Assembly (NCBI GenBank): GCA_963556195.1
Contig: OY744520.1
Coordinates: 153,101,607 to 153,165,606 of the forward strand
Direction: 5' to 3'
DNA: 64,000 nucleotides
From: Sepiola atlantica
Lineage: Eukaryota; Mollusca; Cephalopoda; Sepiida; Sepiolidae
The notes beneath the pieces are model-generated. The model did not search any database and had not been told where the DNA came from. It saw only the letters and a list, made by a program, of their open reading frames with translations. Of the stretch, positions 43,970-55,292 are shown piece after piece (the first letter of the stretch is position 1; every line of letters starts with the position of its first letter). A program made the translations under genes and the position numbers.

Positions 43970-44164
43970 TATATATATATTTATATATGCATTAGATGTG
44001 GGTGTTTTAGGAAAATGTTTTTTTCGTTTCTAATGTTAGTTTTATGGTTTGTGATGTAGTTTGTAATGTTGAAATTCCTAGTTTATTAAGAGTAAAAATC
44101 ATATGCACAAAACACTGCTCTTTTAAACAAACATCTTCTTTTACTTACCCACACCAATAATACA

Positions 44165-44590
44165 ATAATTTACAACACTCTAAATAAACTAGGAATTCCA
44201 ACAATACAAACGAAATCACAAACCATAAAACAAACATTAAAGACAACAAAACATTTTCCTACCGCCCCCATCTAATGCAGGTATATATACTGTCTCATGT
44301 AATAATTGCCATCAGATATACGTTGGTGAAACTCAACAGGAACTAAAGAAAAGGCTTGGTGAACATAAAAGAGATAGCAATTTCTTAAATGCACTATTCT
44401 CTCATGCATTACAACATGATCATTCTTTTAATTTTAAACAAGCTAGACTCATTAATTTGATTTTAAATAAATCTTGACAAAGACTTCTTGAATCACCACT
44501 CATTTTAAACGCTAACACATGAATCAGAAAAGAAGTAAACCTATCCGTGTGTGTGCTTGACAAGATGCAAGGAAGAAAAAATGTGTGCTT
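44165..44590 (+). pseudogene. Penelope-like element fragment with GIY-YIG endonuclease, plus copy
   Basis: The frame from about 44281 reads VYTVSCNNCHQIYVGETQQE then LKKRLGEHKRD and FSHALQHDHSFNFKQARLI. A cysteine pair before QIYVGET, and R..EH thereafter, are typical of the GIY-YIG nuclease at the C terminus of Penelope-like retroelements. A stop follows ILNKS and upstream RT sequence is not recognisable, so it is a 5'-truncated relic. It lies head to head with the minus copy at 43545-44085. Confidence 0.82.
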
Positions 44591-45596
44591 GTGTTCGTTA
44601 ATTTTAATCTGTTATTCTCCTTAATCGAGCACTGCATGTTCATAGAATTTGAAAAGAAAAATTATTGTTTTAATTTAATTTCTTTTGTCAATTGTTGTAT
44701 TTTATTGGATAGACATTTTAAATTTATATTATATATTCTTAATATACTGCTATCCCTAAAAAAACAATTTTCTACAGAAAGATTCAAACCCTCGCAAGAA
44801 AAAAACACTGATAAAAAAAAATATTTCCCAATATTAAAAATAGGGTAAAGTGGTTTGCAGAGAAATAGAACCATTTTCGAGTTGGCCTCTAGGGGTGTTC
44901 TCGACTGGTCTCCATGCATCCCTGCATTATGCGTCGTGCAAAATATAGCTTCTCCATAGTGAATAACCATTCATGCATGGTGAGAAGCTACAGCCTTCTC
45001 AAGGTAACCCTGTTAATATGCATCGGCATAGACAGAACACGGCAGATCTAGAGGAGTAAACCATGACCACAAATCCTGCTATTCCACGGGTAGCAGTGGT
45101 TGCAGTTGCACTCATCGACAAATGATCATATAGGTTTGACAATGGGAAAGTATAACTGCTCCAGATAGTGGAGTATCATGGACTAGGACTACATGCAGGA
45201 TTGGCATGCCGCATATACAATCAGTCATTAGATAAAACATAATAAAGTGCAATAGTTTCACCAGCAATTGATGCATAACTCAAGTCAAGTTAGGTCAAAA
45301 GTAGCTTCGTTTGATCATCTGACTTGTTTGAGATCACTATTGGTTTTCCAACTTAGAGACAAGAGACGGGCTGCATTCTCAACAAATAAACAGCAATAAA
45401 AGGCTTGTACAGTTATAACATTTTCATTAGTGAAATATCACTTCAGTGAGTCACGTGAGTATTGGTCGTGTGTGTATGGAGATGAGAAGACTAATCATAA
45501 CATGGAGCCTAGAATTGTTTAAAATACACATTTTAACGAAAGTTTTTACAAACCATAAAAACAGGAAAATTTACATATTTCTACTAGCAGATTTAA
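44591..45596. other. Unassigned DNA
   Basis: No motif recognised. The frames at 44585-44970 look like AT-biased noise. Confidence 0.5.
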
Positions 45597-46375
45597 TAAA
45601 TCTAAATAAATAATGAACCTAAACTAAATAAATAATAAACCTAAACTGAATAAATAATAAACCTAAACTGAATAAATAATGAAGCTAAACTAAATAAATA
45701 ATAAACCTAAACTAAATAAATAATAAACCTAAACTGAATAAATAATAAACCTAAACTGAATAAATAATAAACCTAAACTGAATAAATAATAAACCTAAAC
45801 TAAATAAATAAACCTAAACTGAATAAATAATAAACCTAAACTAAATATATAATAAACCTAAACTGAATAAATAATAAACCTAAACTGAATAAATAATAAA
45901 CCTAAACTAAATAAATAAACCTAAACTGAATAAATAATAAACCTAAACTGAATAAATAATAAACCTAAACTGAATAAATAATAAACCAAAACTAAATAAA
46001 TAATAAACCTAAACTGAATAAATAATAAACCTAAACTAAATAAATAATAAACATAATCTAAATAAATAATAAACATAATCTAAATAAATAATAAACCTAA
46101 ACTGAATAAATAATAAACTTAAACTGAATAAATAATAAACCTAAACTAAATAAATAATAAACCTAAACTAAATAAATAATAAACCTAAACTGAATAAATA
46201 ATAAACCTAATCTAAATAAATAATAAACCTAAACTAAATAAATAAACCTAAACTGAATAAATAATAAGCCTAAACTAAATAAATAATAAACCTAAACTAA
46301 ATAAATAATAAACCTAAACTGAATAAATAATAAACTTAAACTGAATAAATAATAAACCTAAACTGAGCTGATAGA
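45597..46375 (+). repeat. Minisatellite, 22-bp unit AATAAATAATAAACCTAAACTG
   Basis: About 35 units. Variants end AAACTA or AAACTG, and several 18-bp units lack AATA. ACATAATCT variants cluster near 46050. Confidence 0.97.
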
Positions 46376-46897
46376 TTATTTTTTTCAAATTATTTTGTTT
46401 TATCAGTTTGAGTAAAACAAATTAGGAGAAGGACAATTGGCCAGTGTGAGTGAAGGGCATGCAAGTTTTCTCTGATTAAACGTCAGAACCATCAAATAAC
46501 TACCTTCTAACCTACCTGTCTACATTCGTTTCTAAGAAAAAATGAACTATTTTAAGTCAAAGCCCAAGCAGCGTATATCTCACTTAATCTTAATGAAAAA
46601 TTAAATTTTTCATTTTTAAAGAAAGCAAACCACTGTAATCTATACTATTGGAAAAAATTTAAGATGGTTGAGAAATTATAGGGTGAGGGCTGACAGGTGG
46701 AGAGAAAAAGAATAGATTACAGTTAAAGAATAAAACAGAGACGATGCTGGCAAAATTCAGCTTCATTCTTCTAATTAGTGGATTAATCACATCTGTTTGC
46801 TGAGGTAAAACTCACAATTGGAATAAAGATAAAACTGGAGGCAATTAAGTGTTAACATCGGAGACATGACTAAAAATGCCTTCCATTAACGAATAAG
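46376..46897. other. Unassigned DNA
   Basis: No motif or coding recognised. Confidence 0.5.
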
Positions 46898-47313
46898 GGT
46901 TGATCTATTTCAGTTTCAGGTTTTGTATGTAAAGCTCAAAACACTGCGGGCAAAATTGGACAATTCATTGGAGGAAATCATCTTCAAATTTGGCAATTTA
47001 AACAGACTAAAAAAGGAAAATAAAAATCTGATTCAAGATTTATATTTATTTTTAACTATGGCAAACGCAAAAAGTAACTAACACTACACTCTATAATTTG
47101 TCAGAGCAAATTTATTTCGTAGTAGTGAAAATTGACCCAAAAAAGAAAATAATGATTCATACAAAAATAATGCCCCCCCCCCCAAAAAAAAATAATTATC
47201 AAAATCTTTGTGTCATTATGTTTTTAATTAATGACTGAAGTCAAGGAGAAGCTGCCTCAGCCATGTCGAACACCTAACAACATCCCAGGAAGAGACCAGA
47301 CTGCAGCTGTGGA
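46898..47313 (+). repeat. 416-bp duplicated segment, copy 1
   Basis: Matches 49732-50138 at about 95%, from GGTTGATCTATTTCAGTTTC to GACTGCAGCTGTGGA. The last ~80 bp read like LINE coding (SHVEHLTTSQEETRLQLW). Confidence 0.93.
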
Positions 47314-47720
47314 TCAGACGGCTGGGGAATGCCCTCCCCCTCTTACTGACATGAGAATCCCCCCCCCCTCTTCTGAGGAACTCCTTCCCGGTTCAGAGGC
47401 ATCCTGACTCCAGTGGAAAACACGAAACTGCCTGAGAACGGGAAACGAACAATCAAAAGTTGCTATGAATATATGGGACTATAAAACTGACCCAACCATC
47501 TGTGAATGTAGAGAGGATACCATATGATGCAACACTGCCTTGTCTGCACCCTACTGCCCAACCAGTGCAGCTTGAAAGAGCTTGCAGAGTACAACACTAA
47601 TGCAAAGGACTGCATAAAAACAATGGGAAACTGTCGTATGACCACATGCTTCAAAGACATGCAAAAAAGAATTAAGTTTTTAGCTATTAAATGACCCTTT
47701 GAGGTTGATATGCCATAAAA
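47228..47720 (+). pseudogene. LINE protein C-terminal fragment, family D
   Basis: Frames read SRRSCLSHVEHLTTSQEETR then DPTICECREDTI, SLKELAEYNTNAKDCIKTMG. CEC.E then a histidine/cysteine pattern and a P-rich stretch are typical of the far C terminus of many LINE RT proteins. Several frame changes and stops make it a relic. Its first ~80 bp are shared with the duplicated segment at 50138, so the duplication end lies within LINE-derived sequence. Confidence 0.6.
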
Positions 47721-47739
47721 TCCAGCAATCCAATCCAAA

Positions 47740-49731
47740 AACTAAGTATAGTTTATATTAAGAACTTATATTTGTATAAATAATAATGTCTTCCTACCGT
47801 GGCACAAGGCAGGTAGAGACGCTCTTTTTATTCATGGCCTTGCACCAAACCTGAGATGAGGAGAGATAACACGATTTTGCTCAACGTCCAGAAAATCGCC
47901 TTATAACCCATTAAATGGGCCCGTCGTTATGGTGGTGGTAAGGTGTCAGTCAGAACCTCTCCACCTCCCTGTTTGCCATGTGTCGAAGAGAAGAGTCAGT
48001 GTTGTTTTGAAATAACCCAGGTCATAGAGTACTGGAATGTTATGGTTGAGCCATCTGCATGTTGATAGCCACCTGATGACGGGGTTTATGAAAAGGTTAA
48101 ACAGCCAGTAGTATGACGTGTGCTAACGACCAACTAGGGGGTGAGGTGGATGAAAAACGGTTCTTGCTAAATTTTCATAGGAAACAGATGTGTCTGCTAG
48201 CGTTAACACCAATACCCAACAAATCAATTTCAGAAATTTAAGGAAAAAATAAATTCTATTTTTTATAAAACAAGACAAGAAGATGTCTTGTTGATTTCTT
48301 TTTATCAAACATTCCATTACAGTGCAAAATTCCCGGATCCCCGGTCTCTTACATTTTCTCTAACTCTGTAAAGAATTAATGATAACAGAAGGCCAACTTA
48401 TCCGGACAGCATTTCCAAGACAGACGTCTTGAGGATCTTAAACATAGTGTGGGCTCAAGACAATGGGCAACTGCTACTCTGAATGGGAATGGGACTGGAA
48501 CTATTGACGTCCAGGATCTTGTGACGTCAGATCAGGATGATAAGATTTGACTCAGAGAGATATCCACGGATCACAGAATGACACAAGAGTATCACATTTC
48601 GTGTCTATATGCAGAATTCGCCACCAGAATATCCCCACGGTGCAGCCACACAAAGATACACCCCTTGGACTGCAATAGCATCACACTAATAATAAAACTA
48701 ATGAAATTTGAAAAATAATAAAAACTGGTAAAGGCAATGATGAGGATATTAGTGTGTACCTATTTACTAGTGTACACTATCCGTTAAAAATTATGTAAAA
48801 ATGCTTCACCAGTGTTCACACTCGTTACTTATCTAGATATATTACTAAAATATTCATATAAAATCATAAAATTACGTCAGTAATTTAATTTTTCATATAT
48901 AAATTATTATTATCATTTCTGATAACCTAAAGAAAAAGAAAAGCACCCACCATTGACTTTTTATTATAGAGTGAAGAATTTCTATCTAAATTCATTTCAG
49001 GCGGCGAGGTAAGTCTGAGGTGGTTGTCTGGCATGATATTTGCTTTCTCGCTTCCTTCCATCGCTTGAAACGGTTTCATATGAAGGCTAGAAAAAGGCAC
49101 ATGTTTTACTTGCTAACTTTTGGGTGACGGGATGGAAGAACATATATATATATATAAAAATGTAAAAATAAATACACAGGTCTTTATTAGAGAGTAGAGG
49201 ATTAGGCCTCTTTGGGTAGCTCTTATTTTAATAAATTCAACCCATATTCCGCATATAGATTATGCAATGATTAAAATTGAAGGCAAATTTCGTTAAAATT
49301 ATTGTTAAAATTATTTTTGAATTAAACGAAGAAATATTAGCTTCTCACGACATTTTATCCTTTTTCGATGCTGAATAAATTTACTTTATTGATCCATTTT
49401 GTTATGAACGTAGCAAAGCCTTTTGTGCCATATTTCTTTTGGCTTTGTTCTTGCATACAAATCCATAATTCTAAGAGTCGATGGGGAGTGTGGGTGGATA
49501 AAAAACAGACAGATGCTGTCAATATCTTTTACAAAAGCTTCATGGATTTGTTTGGATATCGATTAAAACTTCATTGAATCAAAGAAATAGTTAAACGTTG
49601 AACAAAACCATATTTACGACAACGCCCAGATTAAGCTGATGCTAGTACTACGACTACCTTCAGCATGGACAGCACTGGGTGCTTTCAGATGAGATTTTTT
49701 AAAGAACCTGAACTTATAATTATAGTTAAAA
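47740..49731. other. Unassigned DNA
   Basis: 48420-48690 faintly resembles 28020-28260. No coding recognised. Confidence 0.5.
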
Positions 49732-50138
49732 GGTTGATCTATTTCAGTTTCAGGTTTTGTATGTAAAGCTCAAAACACTGCGGGCAAAATTGGACAATTC
49801 ATTGGAGGAAATCATCTTCAAATTTGGCAATTTAAACAGACTAAAAAAGGAAAAAAAAATCTGATTCAAGATTTATTTTTATTTTTAACTATGGCAAACG
49901 CAAAAAGTAACTAACACTACACTCTATAATTTGTCAGAGCAAATTTATTTCATAGTAGAGAAAATTGACCCAAAAAAGAAAATAATGATTCATACTAAAA
50001 TGATGCCCCCTCCCCCCAAAAAAAATCATTATCAAAATCTTTGTGTCATTAAGTTTTTAATTAAGTCAAGGAGAAGCTTCCTCAGCCATGTCGAACCCCT
50101 AACAACATCCCAGGAAGAGACCAGACTGCAGCTGTGGA
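49732..50138 (+). repeat. 416-bp duplicated segment, copy 2
   Basis: Copy of 46898-47313 with a few small indels. Similar words flank it (ATGGACAGCACTGGGTGCTT near 49668, ATGGACAGCATTGGAAGCTT near 50224), so it may sit between short direct repeats. Confidence 0.92.
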
Positions 50139-50906
50139 CCAAAGCAATATTGAGATCAGCATCCTGAATAAGCTCCTACTACTACTACAATCATTATCAT
50201 CATCATCATCATCATTATTATTATGGACAGCATTGGAAGCTTTCATGTGAGATTTAAAATTCTGTTTTATCTATTTTCTAACATTTATAACAATTGTCAG
50301 TGTGGATCACATTTGTAAAGACCCAGCAAAAGTCTACATCTTATCCAAGTTATGTATGGTCCACGCTGCTACATAAGTAGTAGTCTCTTTTCTCAACCTG
50401 AAGGGGGAAGGGGCTCTTAAGACTGAGGCTTATTCACGGTCTTATATAGCATTAAACGAAACAGATCGCCTGAACCATTACCGTGACAGGACACTAGTCT
50501 GTCACCAGTTATACTTCCCAGAAAGACTGCTGCCTGTGTGGTGTGTTTGTATTCCCAAGTAGTAACCCATCTAAATATGACAAGGCTTAACATTGCTAAA
50601 GTTTGGTAATCTGACAAGAACCGCTGTATGAACGTGATTTTAGCCATAATATAATAAACTAATTGATTACCTGTGATATCACTACAAGGAAAATATTTGA
50701 CTAAAACAGAAATAGTAAAAAGTAAATTTAACAGATCAAGTACCATGAATCCGTTCTACAGGTTAGCTGTCTGATTTTTAACACGTTTTGTTACAGAGAT
50801 CACTATGCTTTCATTAAATTTATAGTATACTTAAAATATTTTTAATTTAAAAAATTCGCCTAAGGTAGGTAACTCTTGTTGAAGGAATGTAACTTTATCA
50901 ACCTAA
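50139..50906. other. Unassigned DNA
   Basis: A short CAT/TCA repeat lies near 50195. No coding recognised. Confidence 0.5.
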
Positions 50907-52007
50907 ACAGTAGCACTTGATATATCCAAGGCCTTTGACAAGGTATGGCATAAAAGGCTTCTCCTGAAAATACGCTCATACGATATTACTGGGCAATTAC
51001 TTAATATAATCAGATCCTTCCTAGACAAAAGAAAAATCCAGGTTGTCCTCGATGGCCGTTCATCTAAGCAACATGACATAAATGCTGGTGTACCCCAGGG
51101 ATCTATCCTTGGACCTCTGTTGTTCCTGATCTATATAAACGATCTCCCTGATGACATAGTGTCTGAGATTGGTTTATTTGCTGACGACACCATGCTTTAC
51201 TCTCGCCATGTTGGCAAAACCGACGCGATCATATCTGAGGCATTGGCTGAATCCTTAGAAAATGACCTCCAGGCTGTAGTGGATTGTGGTCACAAATGGT
51301 TGGTAACTTTTAATGCCGCTAAGACAAAGCTCCTTTCCTTCAATAACTACAAGAAACCTCTTCAACCACCGATTGTCATGGCTAATAACACCCTACCTGA
51401 GAGTTCATCATTCAAACTCCTCGGCCTAACCTTCACAGGTAACATGAATTGGAACAAATACATTGAAGACATTGCCAAGGCTGACGCAAAGAAGGTTGGC
51501 TCCCTCTACCGTGCTAGTAAACTCCTCTCACCTGACATTATCCTGTATCTCTACAAAGCCACCATCCGCCCATGCATGGAGTATTGTTGTCACATCTGGG
51601 CTGGTGCATCATCGACTAGTCTCTCCCTCCTTGACAAGGTCCAAAAGAGAATCGCCAACCTAATAGGTCCCTCACTGTCAACCAAGATCCAGTCCTTATC
51701 CCATCGCCACAATGTAGCATCCTTGTGCTTGTTTTACAAATACTTCAATGGATTATGCTCCGATGAATTGGCTACTCTGGTGCCCCCTCGACGTAAATTC
51801 ACTAGACTAACTCGACAATCAACTAAATCTCATTCATTCACTGTGGAGGTCCCCAGATGCTGGAGAGCCTTCTACTCAAATAGCTTTTTTCCTCGTGTTG
51901 CTGGCCTCTGGAACTCCCTCCCTGCCCGCTGTTTCCCCGACAGTACAGACATGCAGAAGTTTAAAATTAATGTAAACAGACATCTCGCTACACAAATCCT
52001 AATCTAG
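50907..52007 (+). CDS. LINE family B reverse transcriptase, 5'-truncated but open
   Basis: No stop interrupts 366 codons from 50907 to TAG 52007; an in-frame TAA lies just upstream, so the copy is 5'-truncated. RT motifs: VALDISKAFDKVWHKRLL (first catalytic Asp), GVPQGSILGPLLFLIYINDL, and the active site GLFADDTMLYS with both aspartates. A thumb/C-terminal region runs through TIRPCMEYCCHIWAGA, PLxHRxNVAS-like text and RVAGLWNSLPARCFP to FKINVNRHLATQ. This is a Jockey/CR1-type LINE; the exact clade is not assigned. The endonuclease and RT motifs before the first catalytic Asp are missing. The open frame means it is the youngest family B copy here. A 3' untranslated tail to about 52110 ends GTTTGGGGTGAACTATG plus A-rich DNA. 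Confidence 0.93.
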   Translation, partial: TVALDISKAFDKVWHKRLLLKIRSYDITGQLLNIIRSFLDKRKIQVVLDGRSSKQHDINAGVPQGSILGPLLFLIYINDLPDDIVSEIGLFADDTMLYSRHVGKTDAIISEALAESLENDLQAVVDCGHKWLVTFNAAKTKLLSFNNYKKPLQPPIVMANNTLPESSSFKLLGLTFTGNMNWNKYIEDIAKADAKKVGSLYRASKLLSPDIILYLYKATIRPCMEYCCHIWAGASSTSLSLLDKVQKRIANLIGPSLSTKIQSLSHRHNVASLCLFYKYFNGLCSDELATLVPPRRKFTRLTRQSTKSHSFTVEVPRCWRAFYSNSFFPRVAGLWNSLPARCFPDSTDMQKFKINVNRHLATQILI

Positions 52008-52465
52008 GTTGACTGCCCCCTACCTTCTCCCCTCTTCTTTTTTCTCAGTAGCCCCTTATGTCTACAGTGGCGTCCTGCCTTGTTTGGGGTGAACTATGTT
52101 TTAAAAAAAACAAACAAAAAAACACCTAATGCTTAAAAATGTTATTTTCTTACTCATTTTTGTCCAATTATGGTCATATATATTTATTGTATGAGAAAAG
52201 TTTCTTTGAATTTGAACAAACCTAAATTCTTTGATCAATTTATGCAATTTAATTATTCTCCTTAATATAAGACCACTGAAGAGGAGGATCTGAAATAAAA
52301 AACACCTAGAACATTTAATATTATATAGGGTTGGTATTCCATAAAGTAGACATACGAAATGACCCCTCACTATTTCTGACAATGCTGCCCGATTCTTCCT
52401 ATTTTTCTTATTTACTGTTTATTTAAAAATTATTTTTAGGATTTAATTTGCATCATGAAAAAGGA

Positions 52466-53386
52466 TTATACAGGTGTAAGTCAAAAGTTTTCTAATATTT
52501 TCATGTGTGATAATTTGTGGTGCATATGTCACGGATCTGAAGCTGTTCAACACACGTTTTTGTAATATTGTAAATATGCTGACACAGTATGCATTGCTTC
52601 ACACTGTGTGATTTGAAAGCCTCACAGATGAACGTGCAACATAGTCTAATTCGGAAATTTATGCTTTACAAGTTTAAACTGAGCCATTTGTTGTGCGAAA
52701 GGTGAATGCACAGTTGGTCAGGGTACAGCAATTGTTGCACAGGAACTGCTCGCCAAATTATTGGTTCCATGCCTCAACTAGACTCAGTTCTTGTCTAACG
52801 ATGTCAGTAGTGATGGTTTCTCAGTCCACCATCTTTAATTCAAAAAATAAATCAATAAACAACACAGATACGTTCCCTCAGTTTATTGGCTCTCAAAAAA
52901 CAAAAACAAAAAAAACAATCTCATTGAACTGTGGTTGATTTGAATACACTAGGGAGGAGTTGGGTGTCCCCCAGCAGGTTGTGTCTAGGCTGCTGGAGTA
53001 CACTGACTGACGCGTCAAAAACGAACAAAATCCTGATCTAAAAAATATAAACAAACTAGAAAACAGAAGTCACCTGACTCATGCTGTGACTCTCCCATTA
53101 CACTGAGGAAGGTAAACAATTCGGGTTCCCCCTTCCTTACATTATCCAACCTAACCAGATGGTTCAAGAAATTTTGCTCGAGTGGCAAGAACCTTGACAA
53201 TCAGACAAGGTGAAGTAGGTTAAAACTGGATCCCGATGCCGTTATCCAAGCTATAGAGGCAAATTAGGCAAGTAGCAATCGGAGACTATCAGATGTGCTC
53301 TTAAAAATTGTGGTTCGTCACTTTCATGACCTCGGCAAATGCAAATTAGGAACGAGAATATTACAAAACGTATGATTGACCTTTTC
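52466..53386 (+). pseudogene. Mariner relic (N-terminal half), disrupted
   Basis: A terminus-like TACAGGTGTAAGTCAAAAGTT lies at 52469. Near 52640 the frame reads LIRKFMLYKFKLSHLL-like text after frame changes, and near 53165-53385 KNLDNQT, DAVIQAIEAN and VVRHFHDLGK. These are pieces of the helix-turn-helix half of a mariner transposase. About 400 bp between them are unrelated, and the catalytic half is missing. The minus-strand LINE at 53395 abuts and may have truncated it. Confidence 0.65.
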
Positions 53387-53394
53387 TTTTTTTA

Positions 53395-54462
53395 TTTTAA
53401 CTTAGTTCACCCCAAACAAGGCAAGTTGCTACTGTAGACGTAAGGGGCTACTGAGAATTAGGGTAAAAGTTTTGGGGGTCATCTTAAATTTGAAGTTGTG
53501 CAGCAAGATGCTAGTTCACATTAGTTTTAAATTTCTGCATGTCGGTACAGTCGGAGAAATAGGGAGCATGGAGGGAGTTCCAGAGGCCGGCAGCTCGAGG
53601 AAAGAAGCTATTGAAGGAGAAGAATTTCCGGCATCTGAGGACTTCCACAGTGAATGGATGGGATTTAGCTGATTGTCGTGTTGGTCATCGAGTGTAATTA
53701 CGTTGAAGAGGCACCAAAGCAGCAAGTTCATCGGAGCACATTCCATTGAAGTACTTGTAAAACAAGCACAAGGATGCAACATTGTGGCGATGAGACAGGG
53801 GCTGGAGCTTGGTGGATAGTGAAGGACCTATTAGATTAAATACTCTTTTTTGGGACCTTGTCTAAGAGGGAGAGACTAGTGGATGGTGCACCAACCCAAA
53901 TGTGACAATAATACTCCATGCTTGTGTGGATGGTGGCTTTGTAGAGATATAGGATACTGTCAGGTGTAAAAAGTTTTCTAGCAAGTTAGAAGGCGTCCAC
54001 TTTCTTTGCAGCAGCCTTGGCAATGGCTTCTGTGTATTTGTTCCAATTCATGTTACCTGTGAATGTTAGGCCAAGGAGTTTTAACGTTGTCTCTCAGGTA
54101 GGGTATTATCTGCCATAGCAATCGGTGGTTGAAGAGGTTTCTTGTAGTTATTGAAGGAAAGGAGCTTTGTATTAGCAGCATTAAATGTTACCATCCATTT
54201 ATGACCTCATTCCACTACAGACTGGAGGTCACTTTCTAAGGATTCAGCCATTGCCTCGGATATGTATGCATCCGTTTTACCCACATGACGAGAGTAGAGT
54301 GTGATGTTGTCAGCAAATATACCCATCTCAGACACAATGTTATCAGGGAGGTCGTTTATGAAAATCAGGAATAATACAGGTTCAAAGATGGATCCCTGGG
54401 GTACACCTGCATTTATGTCATGTTGTTTGGATTGAAGGCCATCACAGACAACCTGTTTTTAT
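53395..54462 (-). pseudogene. LINE family B, copy 4, opposite orientation
   Basis: Antisense match to most of 51040-52100. On the minus strand: GVPQGSIFEPVLFLIFINDL, then GIFADNITLYS (active site ADD changed to ADN), and SWNSLP-like and VNxH ends. The 3' end CAAACAAGG...GTTCACCCC complement is at 53403. Frame changes and missing bases disable it. Together with 50907-52110 it forms a large inverted repeat with a ~1.3-kb spacer. Confidence 0.88.
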
Positions 54463-55290
54463 TTGTTGGGGGGGGGGGGTAGGAAATATCTAATTATATT
54501 GAATATTTGTCCAGTAATATCATATAAAGAGATTATCGTAATATAATGAACATTAACAAATGTATTTTCCTTATAAATGCATATTACATTTTTAAAAAGT
54601 AAATACCAAAAACTAAGGAAGCATTCGATTTTGACAAAAATTATTTAGCATTTATTTATAAAATTATGAATTTTATAATGTCAATTTTCTACGTCATATT
54701 TTATTAGTTGTAAAATTGACCACTAAAACGTATCTTTATTGGTGATAATGGTCTTGTTTTTTTTTTAATATTCAATTTATTATTGAGCAAGTTAACTCTG
54801 GTGATACAGAAAAAATCCTCTTTGTCATTATTTTGTTTGACTGGCTGGATGGTAACATTTGAAATGTGTCCTTATGAATAAGAAATTTGCAGGTTCAAAA
54901 TATTAATTCACAATTTAATAAAAAACGATTATTTGTGAGACTTTCTCACTCAAATATTTCTTGAAAGAACTTGACCTTCAAGCATCAACACAAAGTCTTT
55001 ATAAGTTTGTTCATTGTTTCTATTATATAAACATTTGATTTCTACACATAAAAATTCTATTTACTCTTCACTATGCATATTTGTTTTTTTCTTCTGTTTT
55101 CACTCCATTCATCGTTTTTTTGACTTCTATTTACCAACTTGCCCACACATGTCTACTTTTGCCATAACAGCCAGTGATATGAATTTTATATTTAGAACTG
55201 TCAAATTTTTCTCTATATGTATATAAGGAATATTAGTGTATGGAATAGTGGATAAGCATGGAAACAGACTAGTAAAAATAAGGACACAAA
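54463..55290. other. Unassigned AT-rich DNA
   Basis: A G-run marks the LINE edge near 54465. No coding is recognised. Confidence 0.55.
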
Positions 55291-55292
55291 TA

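Larger units (their letters stand above)
43545..44085 (-). pseudogene. Penelope-like element fragment (GIY-YIG end), minus copy, split by microsatellites
   Basis: On the minus strand the right part (about 44085-43990) matches the complement of 44170-44278, and the far part (about 43655-43560) reads CNNCHQIYVDET then QELKKRLSEHKRD, a frameshifted GIY-YIG domain. Between them lie ~330 bp of (TA)n/(TG)n DNA and the dispersed module (43882-43969). The plus copy has only a short TATATATA there, so the block expanded or inserted in this copy. Confidence 0.72.

Noticed and set aside
48050..48100. CTGATGA at about 48074 as a further hammerhead
   Set aside because: No stem II hairpin and no GAAA at the proper distance.
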